A DNA stretch of 64,000 nt from Bacteroidales bacterium (GCA_019454985.1 JACFNF010000001.1:1-64000), one strand, 5' to 3'; counted from the stretch's first letter, positions 9,143 through 18,070 are shown. Program-made: numbers and translations. Notes: generated from the sequence alone by a model not told the origin.

Positions 9143-10642
9143 ATGATGAACGAGCTATCTAACTTTTCCGGCGAGCTGCTGCAAAGTCTGAGCCTCTTCT
9201 GGCCCGAGACCACGCTGGTGATCACATTCCTGATTACCCTGTTTGCCGACCTGCTCAGCCGCCACAAAAACCGTTTGGCAGGCTATATTACCTTAGCCGG
9301 ACTCATCGTTACCGGACTGTTGCTTCTGAGTCAGCAAGGCGTTGCGCAGACCACCTTTTCGGGGCTGCTCACCGTTGACCCGTTCAGCTTCTTCATGCGG
9401 GTAACCATCCTGCTGAGCGCCATCCTCGTTGTACTGTTTTCATTTTCATCCAAAGAACTCGTTGAGGGACCTTTTCGTCTGGGCGAATATTATATGCTCA
9501 TCACAGGCTTGGTGTTCGGCATGTTTCTGCTCTCCGGTGCTTCCAACCTGATCTTCATCTACCTCTCGATCGAGGTGATGAGCATCAGCTCCTACATCCT
9601 GAGCGGCTATACGAAACACTCCAAGCGTGCCTCCGAAGCCTCGATGAAATATGTGATTTACGGTGCCGTATCCTCGGGTATCATGGTGTATGGGATGACC
9701 ATGATGTTTGGCCTTACCGGAACACTCAACCTGAACGAAATCGGCATGGCTCTTCAGACGAAGCCCGTTCAAACCATGCCGCTGCTGTTAGCCAACCTGA
9801 TGATTTTGGTAGGTTTCAGCTATAAAATTTCGGCCGTACCTTTCCATTATTGGACACCCGATGTATATGAAGGTGCTCCTATCACTGTTACAGCTCTGCT
9901 TTCGGTGGCCAGCAAAGCGGCAGGTTTTGCCGTGATCTTGCGTTATTTCCACAGTGCCCTCACCAATGGTGGCGAGTTGTGGCAGGTCATCGGCCAGATT
10001 GACTGGCATTTTGTGATTTCGGTGCTGGCCGTACTCACCATGACCGTGGGCAACCTTGTGGCACTGTGGCAGAACAATATGAAACGCATGTTGGCCTATT
10101 CGAGCATTGCCCATGCAGGCTATCTGCTGATGGCCGTGGCCGTGCTGAACAACACAGGAATGGCCGCCGTGCTCATCTATTTCTTTATCTATATGCTGAT
10201 GAACCTCGGCGCGTTTTATATCGTGCAGTTGGTAGCCGACAAAACCGGCTCGGAAGATATGGAAGATTATGTTGGTCTGGGTTATCGCAGCCCGCTCATT
10301 GGTGTGGCCCTCACCCTTTTCTTAGTCTCGCTCACCGGCTTGCCCCCAACGGCAGGATTCATCGGCAAGCTGTATGTGTTTACCGCTGTCGTCAAAGCTG
10401 GCTATGTGTGGTTAGCCATCATCGGTGTGCTCAATAGTGTGGTGTCACTTTATTACTATGTGCGGGTGGTGCGCAATATGTATCTGCGCGATGTGGAAAG
10501 CCAAGGCGAAAAAATCGTCTTCAGCCGTCCGGTGCTGACGCTTGTTCTGCTATTGGCCATCCCAACGCTTATCCTCGGCCTCTATTTCGGCCCACTGGCC
10601 GACTGGGCTTCGGCTTCGATGGCATTTGTGACCGGACATTGA
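9143..10642 (+). CDS. nuoN: NADH-quinone oxidoreductase subunit N
   Basis: Third antiporter-like subunit and last gene of the operon. The 499-aa product has about 14 hydrophobic segments. It contains LSIEVMSISSYILSGY, with the conserved acidic residue, and VPFHYWTPDVYEGAPITVTA, the NuoN version of the family signature, plus KRMLAYSSIAHAGYLLM. Two ATG codons stand in tandem at 9143 and 9146; either could be used. No convincing terminator follows directly; the first clear one is at 10888. Confidence 0.96.
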   Translation: MMNELSNFSGELLQSLSLFWPETTLVITFLITLFADLLSRHKNRLAGYITLAGLIVTGLLLLSQQGVAQTTFSGLLTVDPFSFFMRVTILLSAILVVLFSFSSKELVEGPFRLGEYYMLITGLVFGMFLLSGASNLIFIYLSIEVMSISSYILSGYTKHSKRASEASMKYVIYGAVSSGIMVYGMTMMFGLTGTLNLNEIGMALQTKPVQTMPLLLANLMILVGFSYKISAVPFHYWTPDVYEGAPITVTALLSVASKAAGFAVILRYFHSALTNGGELWQVIGQIDWHFVISVLAVLTMTVGNLVALWQNNMKRMLAYSSIAHAGYLLMAVAVLNNTGMAAVLIYFFIYMLMNLGAFYIVQLVADKTGSEDMEDYVGLGYRSPLIGVALTLFLVSLTGLPPTAGFIGKLYVFTAVVKAGYVWLAIIGVLNSVVSLYYYVRVVRNMYLRDVESQGEKIVFSRPVLTLVLLLAIPTLILGLYFGPLADWASASMAFVTGH

Positions 10643-10887
10643 CCCTGAGCAGGAAAGCTGAAATAACGAATGGTGGTGGATATTCCGTTGATTGGAATGA
10701 TGGCTTTGTTACTGTTATCGTGTGATGTGATCACGCGGCTTCGCCGATGACTTCAACTTCCATCAGCCATTGGCAGGATTACTGTAACACGATAGGTTTG
10801 AATTATTACTGTCATATTCAAAAAAAAACCCGAAAAAATAACCTTGGGATGTACCTTTAAGTTAGGCGAAATTAAAACCTTGATAAT
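10643..10887. other. Intergenic stretch after the nuo operon
   Basis: No coding region is seen. An 8-bp inverted repeat, TATCGTGT at 10716-10723 and ACACGATA at 10787-10794, and several copies of TTACTGT are present, but nothing diagnostic. It may be the nuo 3' untranslated region. Confidence 0.4.
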
Positions 10888-10916
10888 AAAAGCGAACAGA
10901 TTGTTCGCTTTTTTTT
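10888..10916 (+). terminator. Rho-independent terminator
   Basis: A 10-bp perfect stem, AAAAGCGAAC at 10888-10897 and GTTCGCTTTT at 10903-10912, with a 5-nt loop is followed by further T residues to 10916. It lies 246 bp after nuoN and is the first strong terminator for the nuo transcript. Because the stem ends in A and T runs it could act in both directions. Confidence 0.75.
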
Positions 10917-10928
10917 ATTCAATAATTC

Positions 10929-10952
10929 TCCTGACTTCGACACGCGTCACCC
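10929..10952 (+). repeat. Left terminal inverted repeat of the IS remnant
   Basis: 24-bp end that starts TCCTGACTTCGACA and finishes GCGTCACCC; matches the reverse complement of 11435-11459 except for CG/ATG-type differences in the centre. Confidence 0.8.
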
Positions 10953-11042
10953 GTCAAAACCTTATTTAATTGACATACAGTATAATATAAATTCAGATTT
11001 CTCGATTTGGGTGACGCAAGCTGAACTAAACTGTCTTTGTGT

Positions 11043-11435
11043 ATGTTTGTGCGCAAAAAGAAAAATCGTTCCGGAACTACGAATATCGTAGTTGTTGACA
11101 AAAGCTGAGGAAAATTCAGAGAACTTGTCAGAATAGATTTTGCAAGGGATGAACAAGAGATTAACCAGCTTATAAAAAAGACGAGGAATGGATTTTTTCT
11201 TATACTGGTACACGAGATATTTTCAAAGAGTTTGAGCGAAACGAAGAAGAGAATAAGCTAATAGAATACTTTCTCTCAAATGTCGAGAATGTGCTGTTAA
11301 ATGGCACACAAATCATACAAAATTAAAGTAAGATTACCCTCAAACGGATCAGTCTTGACCAAAACATTACTACTTACACCAAAACATAAATCAATAGAGA
11401 GGTTATTTGATAAAAATTTTTGGAAAGCATTTTAG
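11043..11435 (+). pseudogene. Transposase relic (N and C termini only), IS1634-like
   Basis: Reading from the ATG at 11043 gives MFVRKKKNRSGTTNIVVVDK, then an in-frame TGA, then GKFRELVRIDF and EQEINQLIKK; after frame changes EYFLSNVENVLLNGTQ can be read near 11259-11306. From about 11303 another frame gives SYKIKVRLPSNGSVLTKTLL, then PKHKSIERLFDKNFWKAF and a stop. The first pieces resemble the N terminus, and the last piece resembles the C terminus, of the DDE transposases usually filed under IS1634/IS4-like families in Bacteroidota. Several hundred central residues, with the catalytic DDE, are missing. The family name is from memory of the motif and is tentative; the decayed state is seen directly. 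Confidence 0.65.
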
Positions 11436-11459
11436 GGTGACGCATTGTCGAAGTCAGGA
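11435..11459 (-). repeat. Right terminal inverted repeat of the IS remnant
   Basis: 25-bp end, inverted relative to 10929-10952. Its first base is also the last base of the transposase stop codon TAG (11433-11435), so the relic gene ran right up to the element's end. Confidence 0.8.
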
Positions 11460-11666
11460 ATAAGTTCTGGGATATATCGGGTGGAAAGTTTTTAAGGTAA
11501 TTGAATAATCCGGACTAAAGCAGGCCACCCAATCCGGAATATTCACCCGAAATAGGGGGTCAATATCGTCCGGAATTTGCACTTTAATCAAAGCAGCCTT
11601 AATAGCTACTTGGTTTATACTCAATACATTTGCAATAAATATAAATATGTAAGCTGCTTGTTTTAC
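11460..11666. other. Intergenic stretch with repeated TCCGGA motifs
   Basis: No gene is seen. TCCGGA occurs at 11509-11514, 11533-11538 and 11569-11574, twice as AATCCGGA, next to CACCC and GGGGGTCAAT segments. Repeated half-sites of this kind resemble the ends of IS21-type elements, so a second, older IS scar is possible, but no transposase trace is visible. Confidence 0.3.
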
Positions 11667-12851
11667 TTAGACTATTGCGGATTTTTCGTCAGGTTTGTAA
11701 GTCAGTTGAGAATAAAGGATGAAGCCCCAGACCAGGATGCATGGAAAGGCTTTCATGACGTATGGTTTCACAAAAGCTTCGCGCAACTGGCGAGGGAAGA
11801 TGTCGGTTGGCGACAAGGAAACGAAGACGAATGCAACTGCAAAGAGCAGAATATTGAAAGTGTTTTTTGGGCTTTGGACAAACCAGATAGCAAGACCCGT
11901 CATGGCGATGACAAAAGTGGGCGATTCGGCTTTGTGGTTAAAGATGACCATCCAGATGAGGGCAGAGGACAAAATGAGCATCCTGAAATCCAGGTGCTTG
12001 TAACTTTTTATTTTCGCGAAAGGCAACATAAAGGCGAGCGCACCACTTGCTACCACCATATTTTTGTCAATGTCAATTGAAAACCATGCCTTTAACCAAC
12101 CCATAACCGAATAACCCATCGAAGCATCGTAATCTTCCGAAAGCATACGAAAATAACTAGCAATCAGTTTCAAATACTGCTCATTATCCACGAATATCAG
12201 AGGTAAAAGTGCGAAAACGACTGTCCAGAACAGCACATAAAGAGCAGATTTTGTCTTTTTTGGATAAAGCAGAAGAAGGGCAAGGGCCACGATGCCAAAT
12301 AGTTTAATGAAAGCTGAGGCTATGATGCACAAGGTGGCCAAAAAAGGCTTGTCGCGCTCGAGCAAGCCAAAGGAGAGCAAAATCAAGCCGGCAATAAGGG
12401 CATTGGATTGGCCGTTTTGCATAGACGTCATCGTTTCGATAAGGACAATGAGCAAGATAAGCCCTTTCCGCAGATTATCAAGACCGGGCAGCAAATACAC
12501 AGCGGCAACAAGCAAAAGTGCATTAAGCAGATTCCAAAGATTTACACCAAACCAATCCGGGAAAAAGCCAAAAAACCCAAAAAACACAGCAAAAGAAGGG
12601 GTGTATTTAAACAAATCCCAATGCTCTTGCGGATACAGTATATAAAGATCCTGATTGTTGACAAGGTGGTGGAACGAGTTGACGAAAATCGTGTAATTAT
12701 TGTAGCCGTTATAGGTTATCCCTCCATCCTCGTATGTTTTGGTGCCAAGGAGCGACTGTATTCCGGCGGCCAGAGCCAGCAGCGCAAACAATGCAACAAT
12801 AGCCTTTGGGTTAGAAACAAATTGTACGAGTTTTTCTTTCACCTCCTTCAT
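11667..12851 (-). CDS. GT87/DUF2029-like integral membrane glycosyltransferase
   Basis: The 394-aa product has about ten hydrophobic segments. In the first periplasmic loop the pattern NNQDLYILYPQEHWDLFKYT is readable; an Asp-x-Tyr followed by an aromatic FKYTP stretch is typical of the DUF2029/GT87 family. Known GT87 members are polyprenol-phosphate-mannose-dependent mannosyltransferases; donor and acceptor here are unknown. The gene is alone on its strand, between the IS remnant and the divergent susC. A TAATTTTG -7 box lies so close to the ATG that the transcript would be almost leaderless. Base use does not stand out from its neighbours. Confidence 0.75.
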   Translation of the reverse strand: MKEVKEKLVQFVSNPKAIVALFALLALAAGIQSLLGTKTYEDGGITYNGYNNYTIFVNSFHHLVNNQDLYILYPQEHWDLFKYTPSFAVFFGFFGFFPDWFGVNLWNLLNALLLVAAVYLLPGLDNLRKGLILLIVLIETMTSMQNGQSNALIAGLILLSFGLLERDKPFLATLCIIASAFIKLFGIVALALLLLYPKKTKSALYVLFWTVVFALLPLIFVDNEQYLKLIASYFRMLSEDYDASMGYSVMGWLKAWFSIDIDKNMVVASGALAFMLPFAKIKSYKHLDFRMLILSSALIWMVIFNHKAESPTFVIAMTGLAIWFVQSPKNTFNILLFAVAFVFVSLSPTDIFPRQLREAFVKPYVMKAFPCILVWGFILYSQLTYKPDEKSAIV

Positions 12852-12858
12852 TTTCGGA

Positions 12859-12866
12859 CAAAATTA
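12859..12866 (-). promoter_or_regulatory. -7 box of the GT87 gene
   Basis: On the minus strand the sequence reads TAATTTTG, matching TAnnTTTG. The expected start of transcription, about 7 nt further on, falls next to the ATG at 12851, which suggests a leaderless or nearly leaderless mRNA. No convincing -33 box. Confidence 0.45.
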
Positions 12867-13125
12867 CGGTAGATTATCCAAGCCACGAATCACACCACAA
12901 GATTTATTGGGCAAGATAGCTTTTTAGAATAGGTGCAGCCGGCTTCCCGCTGTTTAAAAGCTATTTAATTTTTTTCATAAATGAGGAGTAAAACCATCAA
13001 TTTTTAGTCGTTGGCAACCCAACAGGTTCTGCAAAAAACACCTTCTTTTAAATTATTGTGAGGCAATAAATTCATTGATGGTAAAATGTTTTCGTGCGAA
13101 ACAGAAAAATTTAACATAAGTTGTA

Positions 13126-13153
13126 TTGGCTCAAATGTTTCGTTTTAACTTTG
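13126..13153 (+). promoter_or_regulatory. susC promoter (TTG, 17 bp, TAACTTTG)
   Basis: TTG at 13126-13128 is followed after 17 bp by TAACTTTG at 13146-13153, a full match to the Bacteroidota TTG/TAnnTTTG pattern. An alternative TTG lies 5 bp upstream with 22-bp spacing. The leader to the ATG at 13203 is about 43 nt and contains the inverted repeat ATGTTTC/GAAACAT. Confidence 0.6.
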
Positions 13154-13202
13154 TGATGTTTCGAAAAACAAAGATGTGTGAAACATTAAACCAGAGCATG
13201 AT

Positions 13203-16200
13203 ATGAGTCGGTTTACGGGGTTTTTGTTTTTTTTCCTGCTGATACAGGCCACTGTCTTCGGGCAGCAATATGGCATCAGCGGCCGTGTCACCTCATCGGA
13301 AGATCAGTCGGCTATTCCCGGTGTTACGGTGAAAATCAAAGGCAAGCCGGTAGGCACAACCACCGACATTGACGGCCATTATTCATTGACGGCCAATCGG
13401 GGCGATGTTTTGGTTTTCAGTTATATCGGCTATGCTTCGCGGGAAGCTGTTGTCAGTAGTCCGGCGAAGATTGACATGATCCTTTCGCCTGCCGACCGTC
13501 AGTTGGACGAGGTCGTGGTGACAGCTTTAGGTCTCAGGCGACAGAAACGCGAGGTCGGCTACACCGTTGAGTCGGTACAAGCCAAAGAGATACAGCTTTC
13601 CAATGCCGACAATTTAGCCAGTGCCTTGAGCGGGCGTTCGGCAGGGGTTCAGGTCATCAATGCCAACGGCGTGGACGGTGGCACCACCCGTTTTGTCATT
13701 CGGGGCGTGCGCAACCTCAACGACCGCAACCACAACCAACCCCTGATTGTGGTTGACGGCATCCCCATGGAAAACGAGCCCGGCCTTACGGATATTGGCC
13801 GCGGTGTTGACTGGGGCTCGGCGCTCAACAACATCAACAGTTTCGATATCGAGAGTGTTGACATCCTGAAAGGACCTGCGGCCTCGGCACTCTACGGCTC
13901 GCGGGGCGCCAACGGTGTAGTGATGATTACCACCCGCCGCGGCAGCCGTCAGGGCGGCATTGGCATCACCTACAACCTGACACACAAGTTCACCCAGCCA
14001 TACCGTTACCGCGAAGTGCAAAACATTTACGGCGCCGGCGGTCCCCTTAGCTTTCTTGAACCCGCCTTTCAGCTCAATGCTGAGGGCGAGCCGATGTATC
14101 CTGCCGACATCTATTCCGATTTCGGGCCGCTGGGAGAACATACCGCCACCACTTTTGGCTATTATGGCTCAGCGGTTTCGTGGGGACCCGAGATGAAAGG
14201 CCAGATGATACGCTGGTGGGACGGACAGATGCGACCTTACTCGCCTCAACCCGACAACCTCCGGCTCTTTTTTCGCGATGCCGTATCCACCACCCACAAT
14301 ATCGCCTTCAGCGGCGGCGGCGAGATGGGTTCCTTGCGCGTCTCGCTCACCAACACAAGCCACGATGCCAGCATCCCCAACAGCAACTTCAAACAAACAA
14401 CCATCAACCTTGGTAGCAACCTCCGCATCTCGGAAAAAGTAACTTCCGACATCTCCATTTCGTATATGGACTATTACCGCCACAACAGCCCCACCATCGG
14501 CGAGTCGGAAAACTCCTTTGGCAAGGCCATGCTTTACAGCTGGCCTCGTAGCTACAAAGGCATTGAAAAAGAACATTATGCAAATGCCAACGGAAGCATG
14601 GTGGACTATCGCAGCAATTCACCTTTCTATTATATTGACAAAAATTTCTGGTGGGGTGTCTATAACAACAACACCAACCTGAGCCGTAAAAAACTCATAG
14701 GTACGGTAGCCCTCACCTACCAACTGACTCCCTGGCTGAGCGCCATGGGACGCTTTGGATTGGACAACACTTACAACGAATTTGAAACCCGCAACCGTCC
14801 GATTGACTCGCTGGGATTAGTCGGCGGTTATTATGGGCACAGCATGGGCCGCGATCAGGTGACCAATGGCGAATTTTTGTTTGTAGCCCAAAAAGAAAAC
14901 TTCTTCAACAGTGGTATTGATTTCAAGTTTTCTGCAGGAGGCAATGCCTGGTCGCGAACGCAATACGGCCTTTCGGCCCATTCGGGCACCTGGACACAGG
15001 CCTGGGTTTATGCTTTGAACAACGCCGAACGTCCTGAGCAACGCGGCATCTCCGAAGGCCGTTACGAAAAGAAAATCAACTCCCTCTATGCGCTGATGAA
15101 CCTTGGCTGGCGCAACTACCTTTTTATGGAGCTGACCGGCCGTCAGGATTGGTCATCAACCCTGCCGCCATACAGCAACAGTTATTTTTATCCTTCGGTC
15201 TCATTTAGTTTCCTGCCATCGGAAGCCTTCCGGTTCAATCAACCGTGGCTCAGCCAGTGGCGTCTGCGCGGGGCTTATGCCCTGACAGCCATTGACACCG
15301 ACCCCTATAAGCTCGATTTTGTCTATGGCGCCGGCAGCTTTGGCGGCGACAAAACCTCCTCACTCCCCTACACCATCCCACCCTATTCGCTCGAACCACA
15401 GTTTTCGGCCTCGTGGGAGGCCGGAACCATTATCGGCCTTCTCGACGACCGCATTGACCTGAACTTCACCTATTATTTTATCCGCAGCTACAACCAGATC
15501 ATGAACTCGCCTCTGCCCGTCTCGTCAGGAGCCGGCCAAATCACCATCAATACCGGCGAGCTTCAAAACAAAGGGATGGAGTTGATTATCAATACTATTC
15601 CGATCCACAACAAAAAGCTGACGGTGGAGGCAGGCCTCAATTTCACACGCAACCGCAACAAGGTGGTGAGCCTTGGCGAAGCCGCCGAGATTTACGAAAT
15701 TGCCAATATCTGGGGAGGCAACGGCCCGGCCATTGCCGTGAAACCCGGTCAGGATTTTGGTACTATCGTGGGTTGGGATTATGTGTACCATCCCGACAAC
15801 GGCCAGCCTATCCTGAACGATGCCGGTACACATTACCTGATGACCGAAGGCCGTGTACCCATCGGCAATGCCTCGCCCGATTTTTTGGCCGGGTTCACTA
15901 CTCGTTGGCGCTGGAAAGGATTCATGCTCAGTACGCTCATTGATTGCAAATGGGGTGGCGACATCTACAGCGGTTCGTACGTCACCGCCATGCACACCGG
16001 CCAAAGCCCTTCGACCCTCGTTGAACGCCAGGGCGGCGGTCTGCCCTATACCGACCCTGAAGGCAATGTGCGCAATGTGGGCGTGATTCTGCCCGGCGTT
16101 TATGCCGATGGCACTCCCAACGACAAGGTGGTGCACTATTATTTTAAATACATGCCCAATTTCGGTGGCTGGGGTAAGTTTCTCTCCAAGCCCGGCATCC

Positions 16201-16454
16201 TCGAAAACTCGTGGATAAAGATGCGCGAAGTGGCTCTGACCTATACCCTTCCGCCATCGCTGCTGAAAAAAGTAACTTTCGTGCGACAGCTCTCGCTCAA
16301 CCTCGTGGGTCGCGACCTGTTTTATCTCTACACCACTCTTCCTGACAAAGTGAACCCCGAAGGAGCCAACGGAGCCGGTAATGCTCAAGGCCTCGAATGG
16401 GGCGCTTTCCCAAGTTTCAGATCGTTCACCTTTGGCGCCAATATCCAACTCTGA
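13203..16454 (+). CDS. SusC/RagA-family TonB-dependent outer-membrane receptor
   Basis: Outer-membrane beta-barrel that imports a ligand captured by its SusD partner, driven by TonB. The 1083-aa product starts with a signal peptide (hydrophobic to about residue 20). A carboxypeptidase-regulatory-like domain follows (about 22-100, with ISGRVTSSEDQSAIPGVTV), then a TonB-box-like DEVVVTALG, the plug domain (about 115-235, with the SusC signatures PLIVVDGIPMEN and DILKGPAASALYGSRGANGV) and the barrel, ending in an aromatic-rich FRSFTFGANIQL. The susD gene starts 11 bp after its stop. The downstream PNGase F-like gene hints at glycans or glycopeptides as ligand; this is inference. Confidence 0.95.
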   Translation: MSRFTGFLFFFLLIQATVFGQQYGISGRVTSSEDQSAIPGVTVKIKGKPVGTTTDIDGHYSLTANRGDVLVFSYIGYASREAVVSSPAKIDMILSPADRQLDEVVVTALGLRRQKREVGYTVESVQAKEIQLSNADNLASALSGRSAGVQVINANGVDGGTTRFVIRGVRNLNDRNHNQPLIVVDGIPMENEPGLTDIGRGVDWGSALNNINSFDIESVDILKGPAASALYGSRGANGVVMITTRRGSRQGGIGITYNLTHKFTQPYRYREVQNIYGAGGPLSFLEPAFQLNAEGEPMYPADIYSDFGPLGEHTATTFGYYGSAVSWGPEMKGQMIRWWDGQMRPYSPQPDNLRLFFRDAVSTTHNIAFSGGGEMGSLRVSLTNTSHDASIPNSNFKQTTINLGSNLRISEKVTSDISISYMDYYRHNSPTIGESENSFGKAMLYSWPRSYKGIEKEHYANANGSMVDYRSNSPFYYIDKNFWWGVYNNNTNLSRKKLIGTVALTYQLTPWLSAMGRFGLDNTYNEFETRNRPIDSLGLVGGYYGHSMGRDQVTNGEFLFVAQKENFFNSGIDFKFSAGGNAWSRTQYGLSAHSGTWTQAWVYALNNAERPEQRGISEGRYEKKINSLYALMNLGWRNYLFMELTGRQDWSSTLPPYSNSYFYPSVSFSFLPSEAFRFNQPWLSQWRLRGAYALTAIDTDPYKLDFVYGAGSFGGDKTSSLPYTIPPYSLEPQFSASWEAGTIIGLLDDRIDLNFTYYFIRSYNQIMNSPLPVSSGAGQITINTGELQNKGMELIINTIPIHNKKLTVEAGLNFTRNRNKVVSLGEAAEIYEIANIWGGNGPAIAVKPGQDFGTIVGWDYVYHPDNGQPILNDAGTHYLMTEGRVPIGNASPDFLAGFTTRWRWKGFMLSTLIDCKWGGDIYSGSYVTAMHTGQSPSTLVERQGGGLPYTDPEGNVRNVGVILPGVYADGTPNDKVVHYYFKYMPNFGGWGKFLSKPGILENSWIKMREVALTYTLPPSLLKKVTFVRQLSLNLVGRDLFYLYTTLPDKVNPEGANGAGNAQGLEWGAFPSFRSFTFGANIQL

Positions 16455-16465
16455 TTCTCTGAGCC

Positions 16466-18070
16466 ATGAAAAAGATCCTCTTTCCCCTGCTGCTGACCAT
16501 CATCGCGCTGCTCCCCATAGCCTGCGACAAAGGTTTTGGCGAGCTCAACAAAAACCCTTTCGACTCCATTGAAACCGATATCGGACCTTTGTTCAACAAG
16601 GTAACCGCCTCCTTGGTGCAAGGCTGGAACGAACAGTTTTATATCAACAACGAAGTCCTTTACCGGCAAACCGAACTGGGAGCGCTTACCCAATATGCCT
16701 GGCCCAACGTCAATATCGGCGCCGAAGAAATCTGGTCGAACTATTATACCACTCTGGCGGTCATCCGCGACCTTGAAAAACGTTTTGAAACCTATCAGGG
16801 AAGTCAGGATGAGTTGGTAAATGCCAAGGCCATGCTCTATATCCTGTTGGCCGTGAAGACTTTCAAGGTGACCGACCTGTTTGGCGACATTCCCTTTTTC
16901 AATGCCGGCCGTGGCTTCGAGTCACTGGAATACGCCCGTCCGGCCTTCGATTCACAGAAAGACATCTATCTTTATCTGCTCGACAAGCTTCAATGGGCCG
17001 ATGAAAACATCAATGCCGTCTCAAGCCCGCAAACCCCGGCCGGTGTTCCGTTATACAGCCTGGCAGCCTACGACAACCTATTTAATGGCGACATGATGAA
17101 ATGGCGGCGCTTTGCCAACTCGCTCCGGCTGCGCTATGCCTTGCGTATGTCGAACCGTTTGCCCGAAGAGGCCGGCCAGATCATCTCCGAAATTGTCAAT
17201 GGCAACAAGCCCATCCTTACCGGAACGGGTAACGATGTGGTGATGTCGCCGTTGGCGCAAGGCTGGGAAAACAACGCCGTCAACTGGTCGTTTCGCGAGC
17301 ACGGTAAGCTCCGCATGGGCGAGACCATCTGGCAATGGCTCAGCAACAATGATGCAACTGATGGTAGCGGTATCTTCGATCCAAGGGCATACATATTTTT
17401 CGAAACCAATAATGCCGACGAATGGAAGGCCTTCCCGCAAACACTGACGCCCGAAACCCCTACCGAAGGCGGTGTGCCATACAACCTCCATCGCGACAAC
17501 AGTTACAACGTCAAAGGCTCGGCCTGCATCTATTCGCCGTTTAACTACTACCTGATCAGGGAAGAGAAGACCATCCCCGAAATCCTGATGACAGTGTCCG
17601 AGGTGAAATTCATCCTTTCCGAAGCCTATTTCAGGGGCATCGGCGTTGCGCCTGACCAGAGCATGGCACAGGGTCTTTATGCCGAAGGCATGGTAGCCTC
17701 GATGACGTATTGGCAAAATATCGTCAAAAATACCGCACGTTGGGTGAACCACCAGCCCTTTCTGGGTGAATGGGATTTTTATGCCGTGCTGGCCAATCCG
17801 AAAACTGACATTTTCAGTGCTTCGTCCGAACAGCAGTTGCGTATGATCTATGCCCAACGCTGGCTCGATGCGTTCAGGCAGCCTGCCGAAGCCTTTGCCC
17901 TTGCCCGCCGAACCTTAGCAACACCCCGCACTGGCACCCCGCTGAGCTATTTCAGATTGCCCTATCCCGATTCGGAATCGCTCAACAACCACGAAAACTG
18001 GGCCAGTCAGGTTGAGAAAATGGGCGGCGCCGATGAGTCGGGAGTAAAAATCTGGTGGATGGAACCTTAA
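16466..18070 (+). CDS. SusD/RagB-family outer-membrane lipoprotein (SusD-like_2 type)
   Basis: Surface lipoprotein that forms the lid of the SusC transporter and binds the nutrient. The 534-aa product has a signal peptide with lipobox LPIAC (Cys about residue 20). An early NKNPF(D) motif, a helical TPR-like body (for example ILLAVKTFKVTDLFGDIPF) and a C-terminal RRTLATPRTGTPLSYFRLPY segment fit the SusD-like_2 branch (PF12771) rather than classical SusD. It sits between susC and the T9SS-secreted PNGase-like gene. The pair is the uptake half of a probable utilisation locus. Confidence 0.93.
   Translation: MKKILFPLLLTIIALLPIACDKGFGELNKNPFDSIETDIGPLFNKVTASLVQGWNEQFYINNEVLYRQTELGALTQYAWPNVNIGAEEIWSNYYTTLAVIRDLEKRFETYQGSQDELVNAKAMLYILLAVKTFKVTDLFGDIPFFNAGRGFESLEYARPAFDSQKDIYLYLLDKLQWADENINAVSSPQTPAGVPLYSLAAYDNLFNGDMMKWRRFANSLRLRYALRMSNRLPEEAGQIISEIVNGNKPILTGTGNDVVMSPLAQGWENNAVNWSFREHGKLRMGETIWQWLSNNDATDGSGIFDPRAYIFFETNNADEWKAFPQTLTPETPTEGGVPYNLHRDNSYNVKGSACIYSPFNYYLIREEKTIPEILMTVSEVKFILSEAYFRGIGVAPDQSMAQGLYAEGMVASMTYWQNIVKNTARWVNHQPFLGEWDFYAVLANPKTDIFSASSEQQLRMIYAQRWLDAFRQPAEAFALARRTLATPRTGTPLSYFRLPYPDSESLNNHENWASQVEKMGGADESGVKIWWMEP

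Larger units (their letters stand above)
10929..11459. mobile_element. Internally deleted insertion sequence with both terminal inverted repeats
   Basis: The 531-bp unit is bounded by inverted ends. The left end (10929-10952) and the reverse complement of the right end (11435-11459) agree over 24-25 bp apart from one small indel/mismatch region in the middle; both begin TCCTGACTTCGACA and end GCGTCACCC. Inside are the N-terminal and C-terminal pieces of one transposase, with the middle missing and the frame broken. It is therefore a non-autonomous, MITE-like remnant. No clear target-site duplication flanks it, although ATAATTC before and ATAAGTTC after are similar. An extra GGGTGACGCA copy lies at 11009-11018. 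Confidence 0.75.
12852..13202. other. Divergent intergenic region between the GT87 gene and susC
   Basis: A 351-bp AT-rich stretch that carries the minus-strand -7 box at 12859-12866 and the susC promoter at 13126-13153. Downstream of the latter, ATGTTTC (from 13157) and GAAACAT (near 13180) form an inverted repeat. No small ORF or RNA gene is recognised. Confidence 0.5.

Noticed and set aside
11577-12080. Plus-strand open frame over the GT87 gene
   Set aside because: Most of it is antisense to a clear membrane-protein gene and its product has no recognisable pattern.
12408-12872. Second plus-strand frame over the 5' part of the GT87 gene
   Set aside because: Antisense shadow; Lys/Gln-rich translation without domains and overlapping the GT87 promoter.
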